Shown here: piece after piece, positions 18,449 through 27,897 of the stretch
Position numbering within the stretch: the stretch's first letter is position 1
Layout: each line of letters starts with the position of its first letter
DNA from: Actinoplanes derwentensis
GTDB lineage: Bacteria; Actinomycetota; Actinomycetes; Mycobacteriales; Micromonosporaceae
Assembly: GCF_900104725.1 (NCBI RefSeq)
Contig: NZ_LT629758.1
Location: 5,780,501 to 5,844,500, forward strand
Direction of reading: 5' to 3'
DNA length: 64,000 nucleotides
Program-made: the position numbers and the translations under genes
Notes under the pieces: generated by a model
Told to the model about the DNA's origin: nothing
What the model saw: the letters and a program-made list of their open reading frames with translations, nothing else
Databases searched by the model: none

Positions 18449-18492
18449 GTTCGACATGCTGAACGACAAGTCGAGTGTTCGTCAAACCGAAC
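18449..18492. promoter_or_regulatory. Candidate operators between azlC and the XRE-cupin gene
   Basis: Two dyads with the same half-sites lie in the 67-base divergent gap: GTTC-N8-GAAC at 18449-18464 and GTTCG-N6-CGAAC at 18477-18492. They are placed to let the divergent XRE protein control both genes. Confidence 0.45.
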
Positions 18493-18514
18493 GCCGTGTA
18501 CCGATGGAGCGAAC

Positions 18515-19072
18515 ATGCAGCAGCCGGCCCCGCCGCTGGCCGTCATCGCCGCCGCCCTGCGCCGCGAACGCGACCGGGCCGGCATCTCCCTGACCGAGCT
18601 GGCCCGCCGGGCCGGACTGGCCAAGTCGACGCTCTCCCAGCTGGAGTCGGGCAGCGGCAACCCGAGCATCGAGACGCTGTGGGCGCTCGGGGTGGCACTC
18701 GGCATCCCGTTCAGCCGGCTGATCGAGCCGCCGCCGTCGCCGGTGCGGGTGGTCCGGGCCGGCAGCAGTCCCCGGATCCGGGCCGAGGGCGCCGACTTCT
18801 CCGGCACCCTGCTGTCGGCCGGGGTTCCCGGCACCCGGCGCGACGTCTACGTGCTGGAACTCGAACCGGGCGCCCGCCGCGACGCCGACCCGCACATCCC
18901 GGGCAGTGTCGAGCACCTGGTGGTGTCGGCCGGCCGGGTCCGGGTCGGGCCGGTCGACGGGCTGGTCGAGGTCGGGCCGGGTGACTACGTGACGTTCCCC
19001 GGTGATGTGCCGCACAGCTACCAGGCCCTCGAGCCGGGGTCCTGGGCGGTCCTGGTGATGGAGCACCGTTAG
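18515..19072 (+). CDS. XRE-family regulator with cupin sensor domain
   Basis: A 185-residue transcription factor. Residues 8-65 form an HTH (SLTELARRAGLAKSTLSQLE, then the GNPSIETLWALGVALGIPFS segment) and residues 105-180 a cupin_2 fold (PHIPGSVEHLVVSAGRVRVG, GDYVTFPGDVPHSYQAL). This architecture is common for repressors placed divergently beside AzlCD exporters, so it probably controls azlCD in response to a small molecule. ATG 18515. Its 3' end overlaps the ABC ATPase end by four bases. Confidence 0.85.
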   Translation: MQQPAPPLAVIAAALRRERDRAGISLTELARRAGLAKSTLSQLESGSGNPSIETLWALGVALGIPFSRLIEPPPSPVRVVRAGSSPRIRAEGADFSGTLLSAGVPGTRRDVYVLELEPGARRDADPHIPGSVEHLVVSAGRVRVGPVDGLVEVGPGDYVTFPGDVPHSYQALEPGSWAVLVMEHR

Positions 19073-20019
19073 CGTTCGGCGTACAACCGGGCCACCACGT
19101 CCTCGATGTCCGGTTCGAGCACCGACAGGTCGCGCACCGGGACCGCCGCCACCAGACCGGCGACCGCGGTTCCGGCGGTCGCCGAGTCCAGCGTGAAGGT
19201 CACCCGATGACCATTAGCGGTCACCGCGGCGAGGGTGGTGCCGGGCAGGGTGAAGCCGTCCGGCAGGGGCGTCTCCAGGTCGGCGACGAGACTGCGGCGC
19301 GAACCGTACCGGGCGTGCAGTGCCTCGATGCTGCCGTCGTGCACCACCCGGCCGTGGCCGATCACCACCAGACGGTCGCAGAGCCGTTCGATGTCGGCCA
19401 GGTCGTGCGTGGTCAGGACCAGGGTGGTGTCGCCGGCCGCGCCGAGTTCGGCCAGGAACGACCGGACCGCCTGCTTGCTGACCACGTCCAGCCCGATCGT
19501 CGGCTCGTCCAGGAACAGCACCTCCGGGCCGTGCAGCAGGGCCGCGGTCAGTTCGCCGCGCATCCGCTGGCCGAGGGAGAGCTGCCGGACCGGGGTGTCC
19601 ATGAACTCGTCCAGGTCGAGCAGGTCACGGCACCGTTTCAGGCGGGCGGCGTGGTCGGCGGGCGGCACCCGGTAGATGTGCCGGAGCAGCGCGAACGACT
19701 CCCGCAACGGCAGATCCCACCAGAGCTGGGACCGCTGGCCGAACACCACGCCGATCCGCAGCGCCAGTGTGGTGCGCTGCGGGACCGGGGTCAGGCCGCA
19801 CACCGACACCGTCCCGGATGTGGGCGTCAGCACACCGGTCAGCATCTTCAGGGTGGTCGACTTGCCGGCGCCGTTCGGGCCGATGTAGCCGACCATCTCC
19901 CCACGGCCGATGCGCAGGCTCACCCCGTCGACCGCCGCGACCGTGCGTTTCTCCCGCCGGAGACGGCCGGCTTTCACCCGTACCAGAAAATCCTTCTTGA
20001 GGTCTTGCATCTCGATCAT
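19069..20019 (-). CDS. ABC-2 type transporter ATP-binding protein
   Basis: A 316-residue ATPase of the COG4586 kind. Walker A is GPNGAGKST (about residue 46), the signature LSLGQRMRGELTAALL, Walker B VLFLDEPTIGLD, and the switch His is in LTTHDLADIE. An accessory C-terminal domain of about 80 residues follows. The start ATG 20019 overlaps the stop of the first permease (20016). The genes read permease, permease, ATPase on the minus strand, forming an exporter of unknown substrate. Confidence 0.9.
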   Translation of the reverse strand: MIEMQDLKKDFLVRVKAGRLRREKRTVAAVDGVSLRIGRGEMVGYIGPNGAGKSTTLKMLTGVLTPTSGTVSVCGLTPVPQRTTLALRIGVVFGQRSQLWWDLPLRESFALLRHIYRVPPADHAARLKRCRDLLDLDEFMDTPVRQLSLGQRMRGELTAALLHGPEVLFLDEPTIGLDVVSKQAVRSFLAELGAAGDTTLVLTTHDLADIERLCDRLVVIGHGRVVHDGSIEALHARYGSRRSLVADLETPLPDGFTLPGTTLAAVTANGHRVTFTLDSATAGTAVAGLVAAVPVRDLSVLEPDIEDVVARLYAER

Positions 20020-20816
20020 GAGCCGGTGCTCCGGTAGTGACGGATGCCGGATCGCCAGACGACCGCGGCAAGTGTGGCCGCACCCAGCGCGACCAGCGGG
20101 GACAGGAAACCGGACCAGGCCGGCAGACCGAGCGGGTCGTCGCGGCCGATCAGCGTCAGCGCCGGCTGGTAGGCGATGAAACCGAAGCCCAGCGTGTACG
20201 CGAACAGGTTCCGGAACCAACTTCCATAGACCGAGATCGGGTACGAGGTGAAGTCCCGCCCACCGTAGGTGAACGCCGACCCGATCTCCCCCGAGTCCAC
20301 CCACCAGAACGCCAGGCTGGCACTGAGCACGAAGATCGAACTGAAGAACACCGCGGCCGCCAGCGGGGTCAGCACCAGCAGCAGCACCCGGGCCGCCGTC
20401 CAGTCGACGTCGTTGGCCGCGACCGCCAGGCCCAGCACGGTGAACCCGAACAGCACCCGCAGCGCCTTGCGGACCGGCAGATCCATCAGCAACAACTGCG
20501 GCAGCGCGGCCAGCGGCCGGACCAGCACCGCGTCCAGGGTGCCGGCCCGCACATGGTTCTTGAGATGGTCCACGTTCCCGACCAGCAGGTCGGCCAGCGA
20601 GAACCCGGCCGCGCTGATCCCGGTGATCAGCACCGCCTCCCGGAGAGTGAATCCGCCCACAGCCGGCGTGGCCCGGAACAGCACCAGCACGGTCAGCACG
20701 TCGAACACCGTGGCGCCCATGCTGCCGACCATCTCGACCCAGAACGACGTGCGGTACGAGGCGGCCGACCGGATCTGCGCGGCACCCAGAGCGGCGTACG
20801 CCCGCAACTCACCCAC
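20016..20816 (-). CDS. ABC-2 transporter permease (ABC2_membrane_6 / DUF990 type)
   Basis: A 266-residue integral membrane protein with six hydrophobic segments. Features typical of this permease pair are YRTSFWVEMVGS near the N-terminus and VRAGTLDAVLVRPLAALPQLL in the middle. It overlaps both its partners (20809-20816 and 20016-20019), so the three products are made together. The substrate cannot be told. Confidence 0.85.
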   Translation of the reverse strand: MGELRAYAALGAAQIRSAASYRTSFWVEMVGSMGATVFDVLTVLVLFRATPAVGGFTLREAVLITGISAAGFSLADLLVGNVDHLKNHVRAGTLDAVLVRPLAALPQLLLMDLPVRKALRVLFGFTVLGLAVAANDVDWTAARVLLLVLTPLAAAVFFSSIFVLSASLAFWWVDSGEIGSAFTYGGRDFTSYPISVYGSWFRNLFAYTLGFGFIAYQPALTLIGRDDPLGLPAWSGFLSPLVALGAATLAAVVWRSGIRHYRSTGS

Positions 20817-21669
20817 CCTGCACCACCAGCCGCCGCTCGGCCCGCCGCTGCACCAGCCCCGCCAGCAGCAGGACCGCGACCGCCCACACCAGCTGCCAGA
20901 CCACCAGGGCGAACTGCGTCACCGCCCCGTCCCGCTCGGCGATCACGTCCAACGGCGTCTGCAACAGGCTCGGCAACGGCGTCAGCAGCCACAACGCGAC
21001 CACGAACTCGTCCGGGAGCAGGCGCAACGGGAAGTAGAGACCACCCAGCACCCCGGAGCCCAGGGTCCACATCATGATCGGGCCGCGCGCGTCGTGCAGC
21101 CAGTAGGCGGTGGCGTTCACCAGGTATTTACAGCCGAAACAGATGATCACCGCGAGCAGGATCGAGAGCACGAACAGCGGAACCGTCTGCCAGCGTTCCG
21201 GCGTGTGCAGGGGGAAGAAGATCGCACCCACCAGCAACGGAGGACCGAAACGGGTCATCATCGCGTACGACGCCCGGCCCAGGTCCGCGGCCAGGAAAGC
21301 GGGCACCGGCGCGATCGGACGTAACAGGTCGGCGGCGATGTCACCACTGCGGATCCGGTCCGCCAGCTCCGTCCAGCCCCAGATGCCGATGACACTGAGT
21401 AGACCCTGGCCGACCCAGACGTACAACGCCAGCTGTTCCGGCCGGTAACCGGCCGGACTGTCGCCCGCCGCGCCCGCCGCCACCGCCAGCAGCACATAGC
21501 AGCGCAGGAAGCCGAACACCACGTTGGTGAACGTTCCGGCTAAGGTGGCTTGCCGGTAGGTCGCGTACCGCCGGAAACCTGACCCGATCAGTGCACCGAA
21601 AGTAGCGACAGAGGCGCGGAACGGACCTAATCGAGAGATCGTCGGCACGCTGGCGTCTCGCTGGTCCAC
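20809..21669 (-). CDS. ABC-2 transporter permease (ABC2_membrane_6 / DUF990 type)
   Basis: First gene of the exporter operon, 286 residues, paralogous in layout to the second permease: IRSGDIAADLLRPIAPVPAFL corresponds to its VRAGTLDAVLVRPLAALP. Six hydrophobic segments. The start is GTG 21669 with AAGGAG eleven bases upstream; upstream residues in the longer open frame lie in the divergent promoter region. Confidence 0.86.
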   Translation of the reverse strand: MDQRDASVPTISRLGPFRASVATFGALIGSGFRRYATYRQATLAGTFTNVVFGFLRCYVLLAVAAGAAGDSPAGYRPEQLALYVWVGQGLLSVIGIWGWTELADRIRSGDIAADLLRPIAPVPAFLAADLGRASYAMMTRFGPPLLVGAIFFPLHTPERWQTVPLFVLSILLAVIICFGCKYLVNATAYWLHDARGPIMMWTLGSGVLGGLYFPLRLLPDEFVVALWLLTPLPSLLQTPLDVIAERDGAVTQFALVVWQLVWAVAVLLLAGLVQRRAERRLVVQGG

Positions 21670-21807
21670 GCCGTTAATCTCCTTTCTGAACCCCCCGCGA
21701 CGGAGCCGGGAGACTCTACAAGGCTCTCCCGCCGGATGCGGCTCATTTTCTGGACAGGCGGAGAACACCGTGACGGAGCGTTGCCATTCGGCGGGTCAGG
21801 GCGCCCG

Positions 21808-24800
21808 ATGAACGGATGGGGCTCCCGGCCGGGCGACAGCTGGGACGACGAACCCGCCTGGGTCTACGAGATCACCTGGGAATGGGAGCCGCTGCCCGGA
21901 CAGCGCTACCCCGGCGACCCCGGACGCCGCAAGGCCGTGCACACCCCGGTCTACGAGGCGTCCCGCGGTGCGTCCGCGCCCGCCAGTGCGGTGCCGGTCA
22001 GCCCCGCCGGGCGCGCGCAGGTTCTCGGGACAGCGTGGGCAAGCGATCAGAATCAGTCGCGGTACGAGGAAGTACGCGCCGAGCAGCGTCCCGCCGGCCC
22101 ACCACAGCCGCCCCGCGACGAGCCCTCCTGGAACCGGCCCATCCACATGCACGACCGTCTCCAAGGCGGAGCGGGCGACCCCCGGCGTGGAGGCACACCC
22201 GCCGCACCGGTCTCGCCCGTCTACGGTCGCGCGTCCGGTGAACAGCCCGGCACCTACCCCGGCGCGCCTCCCGGCTTCCCGCACACGCCCGGTGGGCCCG
22301 GGCGCCCCGGACAGCCCTCGGTGCCGGTCAACCCCGGGCATCCCTCGATCCCCGTCAACCCGGGACATTCCTCGGTTCCGGTCAACCCTGGATACCCGGG
22401 CGCCTCGGCACCGGTCTCGCCGGGGCGAGGCGGGCGACCGGGCGGCGGATCGTTGCCGCAGCGGCCCGTCGGCAACCCGGCCGGCCGGGAACAGCAGCCC
22501 GGCGGTTACAGCAACCAGCCGGTCTCCTCCATGCCGGGCGGAACCTACGGACCCGGGCAGACGCCGCCCGGCGGACCCGGCCGGGGACCTCAAGGCGGTT
22601 CCGGTCAGACGCCCGGCAATCAGGACTGGCGCGGCCCTCAGGGCGTTCCCGGCCAGGGAACATATGGCGGTCCTGGTTCCGGCGGCCCGGTTCAGGGTGG
22701 ACCCGGCGCCGGTGGTCCCGGTGTTCAGGGCGGTCCTGGCATTCAGGGTCGTCCCGGTGTTCAGGGTGGTCCTGGTGTTCAGGGAGGTCCTGGTGTTCAG
22801 GGAGGTCCTGGTGTTCAGGGCGGCCCCGGTGCTCGTGGTGGCGCTACGCCCGGGGGACCCGGTGTCCAGGGACGACCAGGTTCGTTGGGTGGACCCGCGC
22901 CCCAGCAGGGTGGGCCGGTGCAGCCCGGCCGGTTCGACGGTCCGATGGCGCCTGCCGCTTCGGCCGGCTACGCGCCAGGCCGAGGCCGGCCCGATCAGGA
23001 CCCGGGACATCCCGGTCGTCCGGGTCAGGATCAGCACGGACACCCCGCGCAGGACCAGCACGGCCGGCCGGCCGCCAACCAGTACGGTCGCGCTACGCCG
23101 GATCAGCACGGACGGCCCACTGCCGACCAATATCGGCATCCCGGGCAGGACCAGCACGGGCGCACTTCGCAGGACCAGTACGGGCGGCCGGACCTGGACC
23201 AGCGGGGTCGGCCGGTTCCGGGACAGATCTCGCCGGCTGGACCGGCCTACGGTGCCGCGCGTCCGGTGCCGTCCGAGGCGTTCCCGGCCCGTGGCCCGCG
23301 CGATGGCCGCACCCCGGACTCGCCGTTCGACCTGCGGCCCGCGCCGCAGGACCGGAACTCCCCCGCACCCGCCCGCCCCGCACCGCAGCCGACCCGGGTC
23401 ACCCCGCAGCAGCCGGTCGTCCAACCGGCAGCGGTCTACCCGCCGGTCGCCGGCCAGCCCATACCGAGCCACGGCACACCCGGCGTGGCCCCCGTCTCCG
23501 GAGTAGGTCGCACCTCGCCCGGCGTGGCCCCGGTCTCCGGCGTTGCGGCCCCGCACGTCCCGGCCACTCCCCCGGGATTCGTCCCACAACCAGACCCGGC
23601 AGCCCGAAGCCAGGCCACCCCTGGACAGGCGATTCCTGGTCACACCAGTCCCGGCCAGGCGGTTCCTGGTCACACCGCTCCGGTGTCCGGGCCTGCCGGC
23701 ATGGACCGGCCTGCCGCATCCGGCGTAGCGCCGGTCTCCGGCATCGCAGGAACATACCCCGGCGTCGCACCGGTGTCCGGTGTCGCGGGTTCATACCCTG
23801 GCGTCGCACCGGTGTCCGGTGTGGCGGGTCTGGACTCTCAGTCCACGGCTGGGGTGGTCCCGGGTACCGCGCCCGCTGGGCTGGACCCGCGGGTCCAGCC
23901 CGGGATCACACCCGCGGTCGGGCACACCGGGGCTACCCCGGGACCTGGGACCGGGGCAGGGACCGGGTTTTCGCAGGGGTCGGAGCAGCAGCGCGGGCGT
24001 GAGGAAGAGCAGGACCCCACCCGGCCGCTCGACCCGCGCCGGTTGGGACATGGGCCGTCCGCGGGTGAACGGCCCGGTGCCGCCTCGCATCCGGAGGATC
24101 CGACCCGGCCGTTCGGTCTGCGCCGGACCGGGCCGGAAGCGCGCGGATTCACCGAGGACAGCACCCGGCCCATCGACCCGCGCCGACTCGGAACGCACGC
24201 CGCCGCCGGAGAATCCGCCGGTCCGGATGACCGCCCCGTTGCGCCGGAGGCGCCCTACGCAGGGACAGAAACCTACGCGGGGACGGAAACCCACGCCCGG
24301 CCGGATCAGCGCACCGCCGACGCGGGCTTCGCCGGATCCCCGGCAGGCGAACACGTCTCCGCGGAACCGCCAGCCGGTGGGACGGGTCAGTCCCCCGCCG
24401 TCGGCCCGGCGGGCGTTCCGGCCCAGGCCGCTGGCACGACAAGCGTTCCGGGAACGATCTCCGGCACGACGGGCGTTCCGGTTGTTGGGGGAACGCCCGT
24501 TGGCGAACCGGATGACAGCGAACCGGCTGGTCACGGTCTCGGGTGGCTGCTTTCGCAGACTGGGCACGGCGGGACGACCCCCGTCATCGGCGACGAACCT
24601 GTTCCCGATGACGAGGTGGCGGCCGACGACGAGGTGGTTCGGCCGCTGGGCTGGTTCGCCGCGCCCGAAGACGAAGACGGGGCCGAGGACGCTACGGCTG
24701 AAACCGCTACAGCGACGGAGCTCACGTCGTCCGACGCGGACAGTTCACGAACCGAGGCAGTGCACGCAGCACCCGGCACCGCGCCTTCGCCGGACGACTC

Positions 24801-27800
24801 TGTCCACACGGCGCCCCCTACCGCGTCCACGGATGCCGCGTTCACGCCGGGCGACTCTGCCGATGACGCGTTCGCGTCTGACGATCTCGACCGCAGCGGG
24901 GCTGGGGTGGAGAACGACGCAGCGGGACTGCCGTCTGTCGGGTCGGGGCCGGCGTATGACGGTGCGGGAACCGTTCATGCTGGGACCGGCGCTGTGGATG
25001 CCCCGGTGGGCGAGGCGCCGGCCGAAGTTGAGGCCGAGCCGGTTTCGTTCGAGCCGATCGCCGTTGTTCGGACATTGGCTGACCCGGACGATGCCGGGTT
25101 CGAGACCGGGTACTCCCACGCTGGGACCAGCCCGTCCGCGGTGGCGAGCGGCAGCGCTGAGAACGGCCTGGCCACGGCGGCGAGCGGTCGTTTCGAGACG
25201 GAGAGCGGCCGGGCGGCGGAGGCTACCCACGAGGGCGAGGACGTCTCCGAGCAGCTTGCCGCTGAATTGCGTGAACCGGGCATTGAGGTGGGGCAGCCTG
25301 CTCCCGCGGATGACAGTTCACTGGATGCCGAGAGTCACGGGGCCGGGAACAGCGAGCAGAGTGCGGCGAACCGTCCGTCCGGCGGGATCAACTCCCTCGC
25401 CGCGATGAAGAACATCGTTGCGGCCGGGAGTATCGGCGTCACGAAGTCCCTCACCGACGAGGAAGCCCTCGACCGGCGGGGATATCCCGACACTGCAGGA
25501 AACGCCGACGTGACGGGAGACTCCGGCCCGGCGCTGGCGTCCGACCTGGCGGGAACGCGCGATACGACAGGCGTGTCCGACCTGGCGGATACCTCCGATG
25601 AGGGTGAAGAGCCTGGGGTGCCGGAGGTCGGCGGTGTCGGGTCGGCTGCGGTGGGTGCTGATGCGGTGCTTGTGGATTCGGGTGGGTTCGCCCTGGTCGA
25701 TGACACCGAGGCCGGAAGCGGCGAGTCCTTCACCGGTGGGCTTTCGGAGGCTGTCTGGTCTGCGGCCTGGGCTGATTGGCAGAGCTTCGGTGGGCACGGG
25801 GACCTGGGCGGTCTGTCCGAGGCTGACTGGGGCAAGGCCTGGAGTGACTGGCAGAACTTCGGTGGGCACGGGGACCTGGGCGGCCTGTCCAAAGATGACT
25901 GGGGCAACGCCTGGACCGGTTGGCAGAGCTTCGGCGGGAACGGGCAGACGGAGACGCCCGGCCCGGCGGTAACCGGCGACACCCCGGACAGCCCGGTTGC
26001 GGACGGCGACACCCCGGACAGCGCAATCGTCGACGGAGAGGTTGCCGGACACCCGGTTGTCGAGGGCCAGGACACCGATAGCCAGGACGCTGAGGGCCAA
26101 AGCGCCGAGGGCCAGGTCGACAGCAGCAGGGCCGCGTCGATGGAGGCGTCCCGCCCGGTCGAGGGCGATCAGGCCGAAAGCGATCAGGCCGGGAACGACG
26201 ACGCTGAAAACGACGCGGCCGGGGACGATGCGGTCTCGGTGGGCTCTGCGGAAACGGCCGGTGTGGATGTCGCGGTCGTCGAGGCGGGGACCGAGGAGGG
26301 CGGGGCTCCGGTCGTACCAGCGCAAGGGGTGACGGTTGGGGAAGGATCCGCCGGAAGCGCCGCAGAAGCCGGTGTGGCGGCGGCCTCGCGGGAGATCCTG
26401 CCGGAGGCGAAAGCCGGAGGGCAGGACGCAGAACAGACCGGCGAGCAAGCCAGCGACAAGATCAGCGAGCAAGCCGGGGAGCAGGGCGGCGAGAACACCG
26501 GCAAACAGGCCGAGGAGCAGGGCCGGGATCGGGCCGGGAGTGTGAGTTCGGAGCGGCTGGAGCCGGTTCGGCAGCGGCGGGGGGAGCAGGCTCCGGCGGA
26601 TCGGCGGCGGGCTGAGCCGGAGCGGATTCTGGCGTCGTATCCGTGGGTGTTCGATCCGCGGACGCTGCGGGAGACCGTTGGCGAGCCGGAACGGCTGGGG
26701 GATCTGGCGGATCGGCTCAGTGACCGGCTGGAGTTCGCGGAGCGGGACAACGTGCGGGCCGGGCTGCTGAGTCTGCGGGCCGCGGTCTCGCGGGTGCTCG
26801 GTGAGCTGGATGACGCGCTCGCCGACGGGCGGGAAGGGCTGCGGCACGCGGAGGCCAGCGGGGAGTTCCGGACCGTGGCGATCGCTCAGGCGCGGCTGGC
26901 GCATGTGCTGCACTGGCGGGGAGAGTTCGACGAGGCGGACCGGTTGTATGCGCGGGCCGAATCGGTGGAACTGCCGTCGGCGGTCCGGGCGGAGATCTCC
27001 GAGTTGGCCGGGCGGTCCGTTTTCGATCAGGGTCGCCTGTTGGAGGCGGTGAACCACTTCGAGCGAGCCCTGGACGTACGTCAGGGTGAGGATCCGGAGT
27101 TGGTGGAGCGGATCGAACTGGCGCTCGACGAGATCACCCGGCGCAGTGCCGACGGCTGGGGGCCCTATCCCCGTACCCGCGACGAGGTTCTGGAGGTGCC
27201 GAAGGCGCCGATGCGGCTGCTCGACGACGGGGCGGGCCTCTGGGGGTACGCCGCCGCCGTGGAGCCGCAGTTCGCGGAGGCGCAGCCGTTCGCCGAGGGG
27301 GTGGCGTGGGTGCGCCGTCCGGGCGCGCCGGCTTGGGAGCTGATCGACACCCGGGGTGAGCTGGTGATCCCGGCGGCGCACGACTATCGGGCGGTGGGGC
27401 CGTTCGCGGAGGGCCTGGCCTGGGTGCGGCGCGACGACTCCGGCTGGTTCGCGATCGACCTGCAGAACCGGCTGATCGTGACGCCGGCCGGGTTCGAGGA
27501 CGCGCGCCCGTTCCGCAGTGGTCTCGCGGTGGTCCGGCAGGGTGGCGCCTGGGGTGCGGTGGACCGGAACGGGCGGATCGCGGTGCGGCCGGCGTTCCAC
27601 GGGTTCCTGACGGTGCTGCACGTCGGGGGTTCGGTGGACGGGTTCACCGACGAGGGTCTGGCCGTGGTGGACGCCGGGGACCGGTTCGGGGTGGTGGACC
27701 GGGCCGGGCAGCTGGTGGTGCCGCCGGTGCACGCCGCTGTGGTGATCCATCCGTCGGCGTTCCTGGTGCGGGACCCGGCCGGGTCGTGGGGGGCGCTGAA

Positions 27801-27891
27801 CCGGCGTGGGGAGCCGCTCGTCGACGTCGTGCACAAGGATCGGGATTCGGCGGTGGAGCAGTTGCCCGGCGAGGCTCGCCCGGTTCTATAA
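21808..27891 (+). CDS. Giant low-complexity protein with TPR-like and WG-repeat C-terminus
   Basis: About 2027 residues from ATG 21808 (ATG 21736 is in frame). Order: a short Trp/acidic head (MNGWGSRPGDSWDDEPAWVY); a Pro/Gly-rich region to about residue 750, with 15 Gly-X-Y triplets, DQHGRP-type heptads and repeated GVAPVSGV; repeated DPRRLG segments; a long acidic Ala/Asp/Glu/Thr region; three 24-residue Trp-rich repeats (25738-25950); a Glu/Gln-rich stretch; then, from about base 26600, a TPR-like helical region and a propeller-like WG-repeat domain (GLAWVRRDDSGWFAIDLQ). No signal peptide is visible. A 13-codon frame (GTG 21770) ends overlapping the ATG. Function unknown; possibly a cytosolic scaffold. 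Confidence 0.8.
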   Translation: MNGWGSRPGDSWDDEPAWVYEITWEWEPLPGQRYPGDPGRRKAVHTPVYEASRGASAPASAVPVSPAGRAQVLGTAWASDQNQSRYEEVRAEQRPAGPPQPPRDEPSWNRPIHMHDRLQGGAGDPRRGGTPAAPVSPVYGRASGEQPGTYPGAPPGFPHTPGGPGRPGQPSVPVNPGHPSIPVNPGHSSVPVNPGYPGASAPVSPGRGGRPGGGSLPQRPVGNPAGREQQPGGYSNQPVSSMPGGTYGPGQTPPGGPGRGPQGGSGQTPGNQDWRGPQGVPGQGTYGGPGSGGPVQGGPGAGGPGVQGGPGIQGRPGVQGGPGVQGGPGVQGGPGVQGGPGARGGATPGGPGVQGRPGSLGGPAPQQGGPVQPGRFDGPMAPAASAGYAPGRGRPDQDPGHPGRPGQDQHGHPAQDQHGRPAANQYGRATPDQHGRPTADQYRHPGQDQHGRTSQDQYGRPDLDQRGRPVPGQISPAGPAYGAARPVPSEAFPARGPRDGRTPDSPFDLRPAPQDRNSPAPARPAPQPTRVTPQQPVVQPAAVYPPVAGQPIPSHGTPGVAPVSGVGRTSPGVAPVSGVAAPHVPATPPGFVPQPDPAARSQATPGQAIPGHTSPGQAVPGHTAPVSGPAGMDRPAASGVAPVSGIAGTYPGVAPVSGVAGSYPGVAPVSGVAGLDSQSTAGVVPGTAPAGLDPRVQPGITPAVGHTGATPGPGTGAGTGFSQGSEQQRGREEEQDPTRPLDPRRLGHGPSAGERPGAASHPEDPTRPFGLRRTGPEARGFTEDSTRPIDPRRLGTHAAAGESAGPDDRPVAPEAPYAGTETYAGTETHARPDQRTADAGFAGSPAGEHVSAEPPAGGTGQSPAVGPAGVPAQAAGTTSVPGTISGTTGVPVVGGTPVGEPDDSEPAGHGLGWLLSQTGHGGTTPVIGDEPVPDDEVAADDEVVRPLGWFAAPEDEDGAEDATAETATATELTSSDADSSRTEAVHAAPGTAPSPDDSVHTAPPTASTDAAFTPGDSADDAFASDDLDRSGAGVENDAAGLPSVGSGPAYDGAGTVHAGTGAVDAPVGEAPAEVEAEPVSFEPIAVVRTLADPDDAGFETGYSHAGTSPSAVASGSAENGLATAASGRFETESGRAAEATHEGEDVSEQLAAELREPGIEVGQPAPADDSSLDAESHGAGNSEQSAANRPSGGINSLAAMKNIVAAGSIGVTKSLTDEEALDRRGYPDTAGNADVTGDSGPALASDLAGTRDTTGVSDLADTSDEGEEPGVPEVGGVGSAAVGADAVLVDSGGFALVDDTEAGSGESFTGGLSEAVWSAAWADWQSFGGHGDLGGLSEADWGKAWSDWQNFGGHGDLGGLSKDDWGNAWTGWQSFGGNGQTETPGPAVTGDTPDSPVADGDTPDSAIVDGEVAGHPVVEGQDTDSQDAEGQSAEGQVDSSRAASMEASRPVEGDQAESDQAGNDDAENDAAGDDAVSVGSAETAGVDVAVVEAGTEEGGAPVVPAQGVTVGEGSAGSAAEAGVAAASREILPEAKAGGQDAEQTGEQASDKISEQAGEQGGENTGKQAEEQGRDRAGSVSSERLEPVRQRRGEQAPADRRRAEPERILASYPWVFDPRTLRETVGEPERLGDLADRLSDRLEFAERDNVRAGLLSLRAAVSRVLGELDDALADGREGLRHAEASGEFRTVAIAQARLAHVLHWRGEFDEADRLYARAESVELPSAVRAEISELAGRSVFDQGRLLEAVNHFERALDVRQGEDPELVERIELALDEITRRSADGWGPYPRTRDEVLEVPKAPMRLLDDGAGLWGYAAAVEPQFAEAQPFAEGVAWVRRPGAPAWELIDTRGELVIPAAHDYRAVGPFAEGLAWVRRDDSGWFAIDLQNRLIVTPAGFEDARPFRSGLAVVRQGGAWGAVDRNGRIAVRPAFHGFLTVLHVGGSVDGFTDEGLAVVDAGDRFGVVDRAGQLVVPPVHAAVVIHPSAFLVRDPAGSWGALNRRGEPLVDVVHKDRDSAVEQLPGEARPVL
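22711..22845 (+). repeat. Collagen-like Gly-X-Y run in the giant protein
   Basis: Fifteen consecutive triplets, mostly GGP alternating with GVQ, encoded by an 18-bp DNA repeat (ggtcctggtgttcaggga type). The DNA copies are near identical, which suggests recent expansion. Confidence 0.85.
25738..25947 (+). repeat. Three tandem Trp-rich 24-residue repeats
   Basis: A 72-bp unit is repeated: GLSEADWGKAWSDWQNFGG is copy 2, with copies 1 and 3 differing at a few positions. Three Trp are held at fixed spacing (W-x3-W-x2-W) in every copy, followed by GGHGDLG. Confidence 0.85.
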
Positions 27892-27897
27892 AGAACC

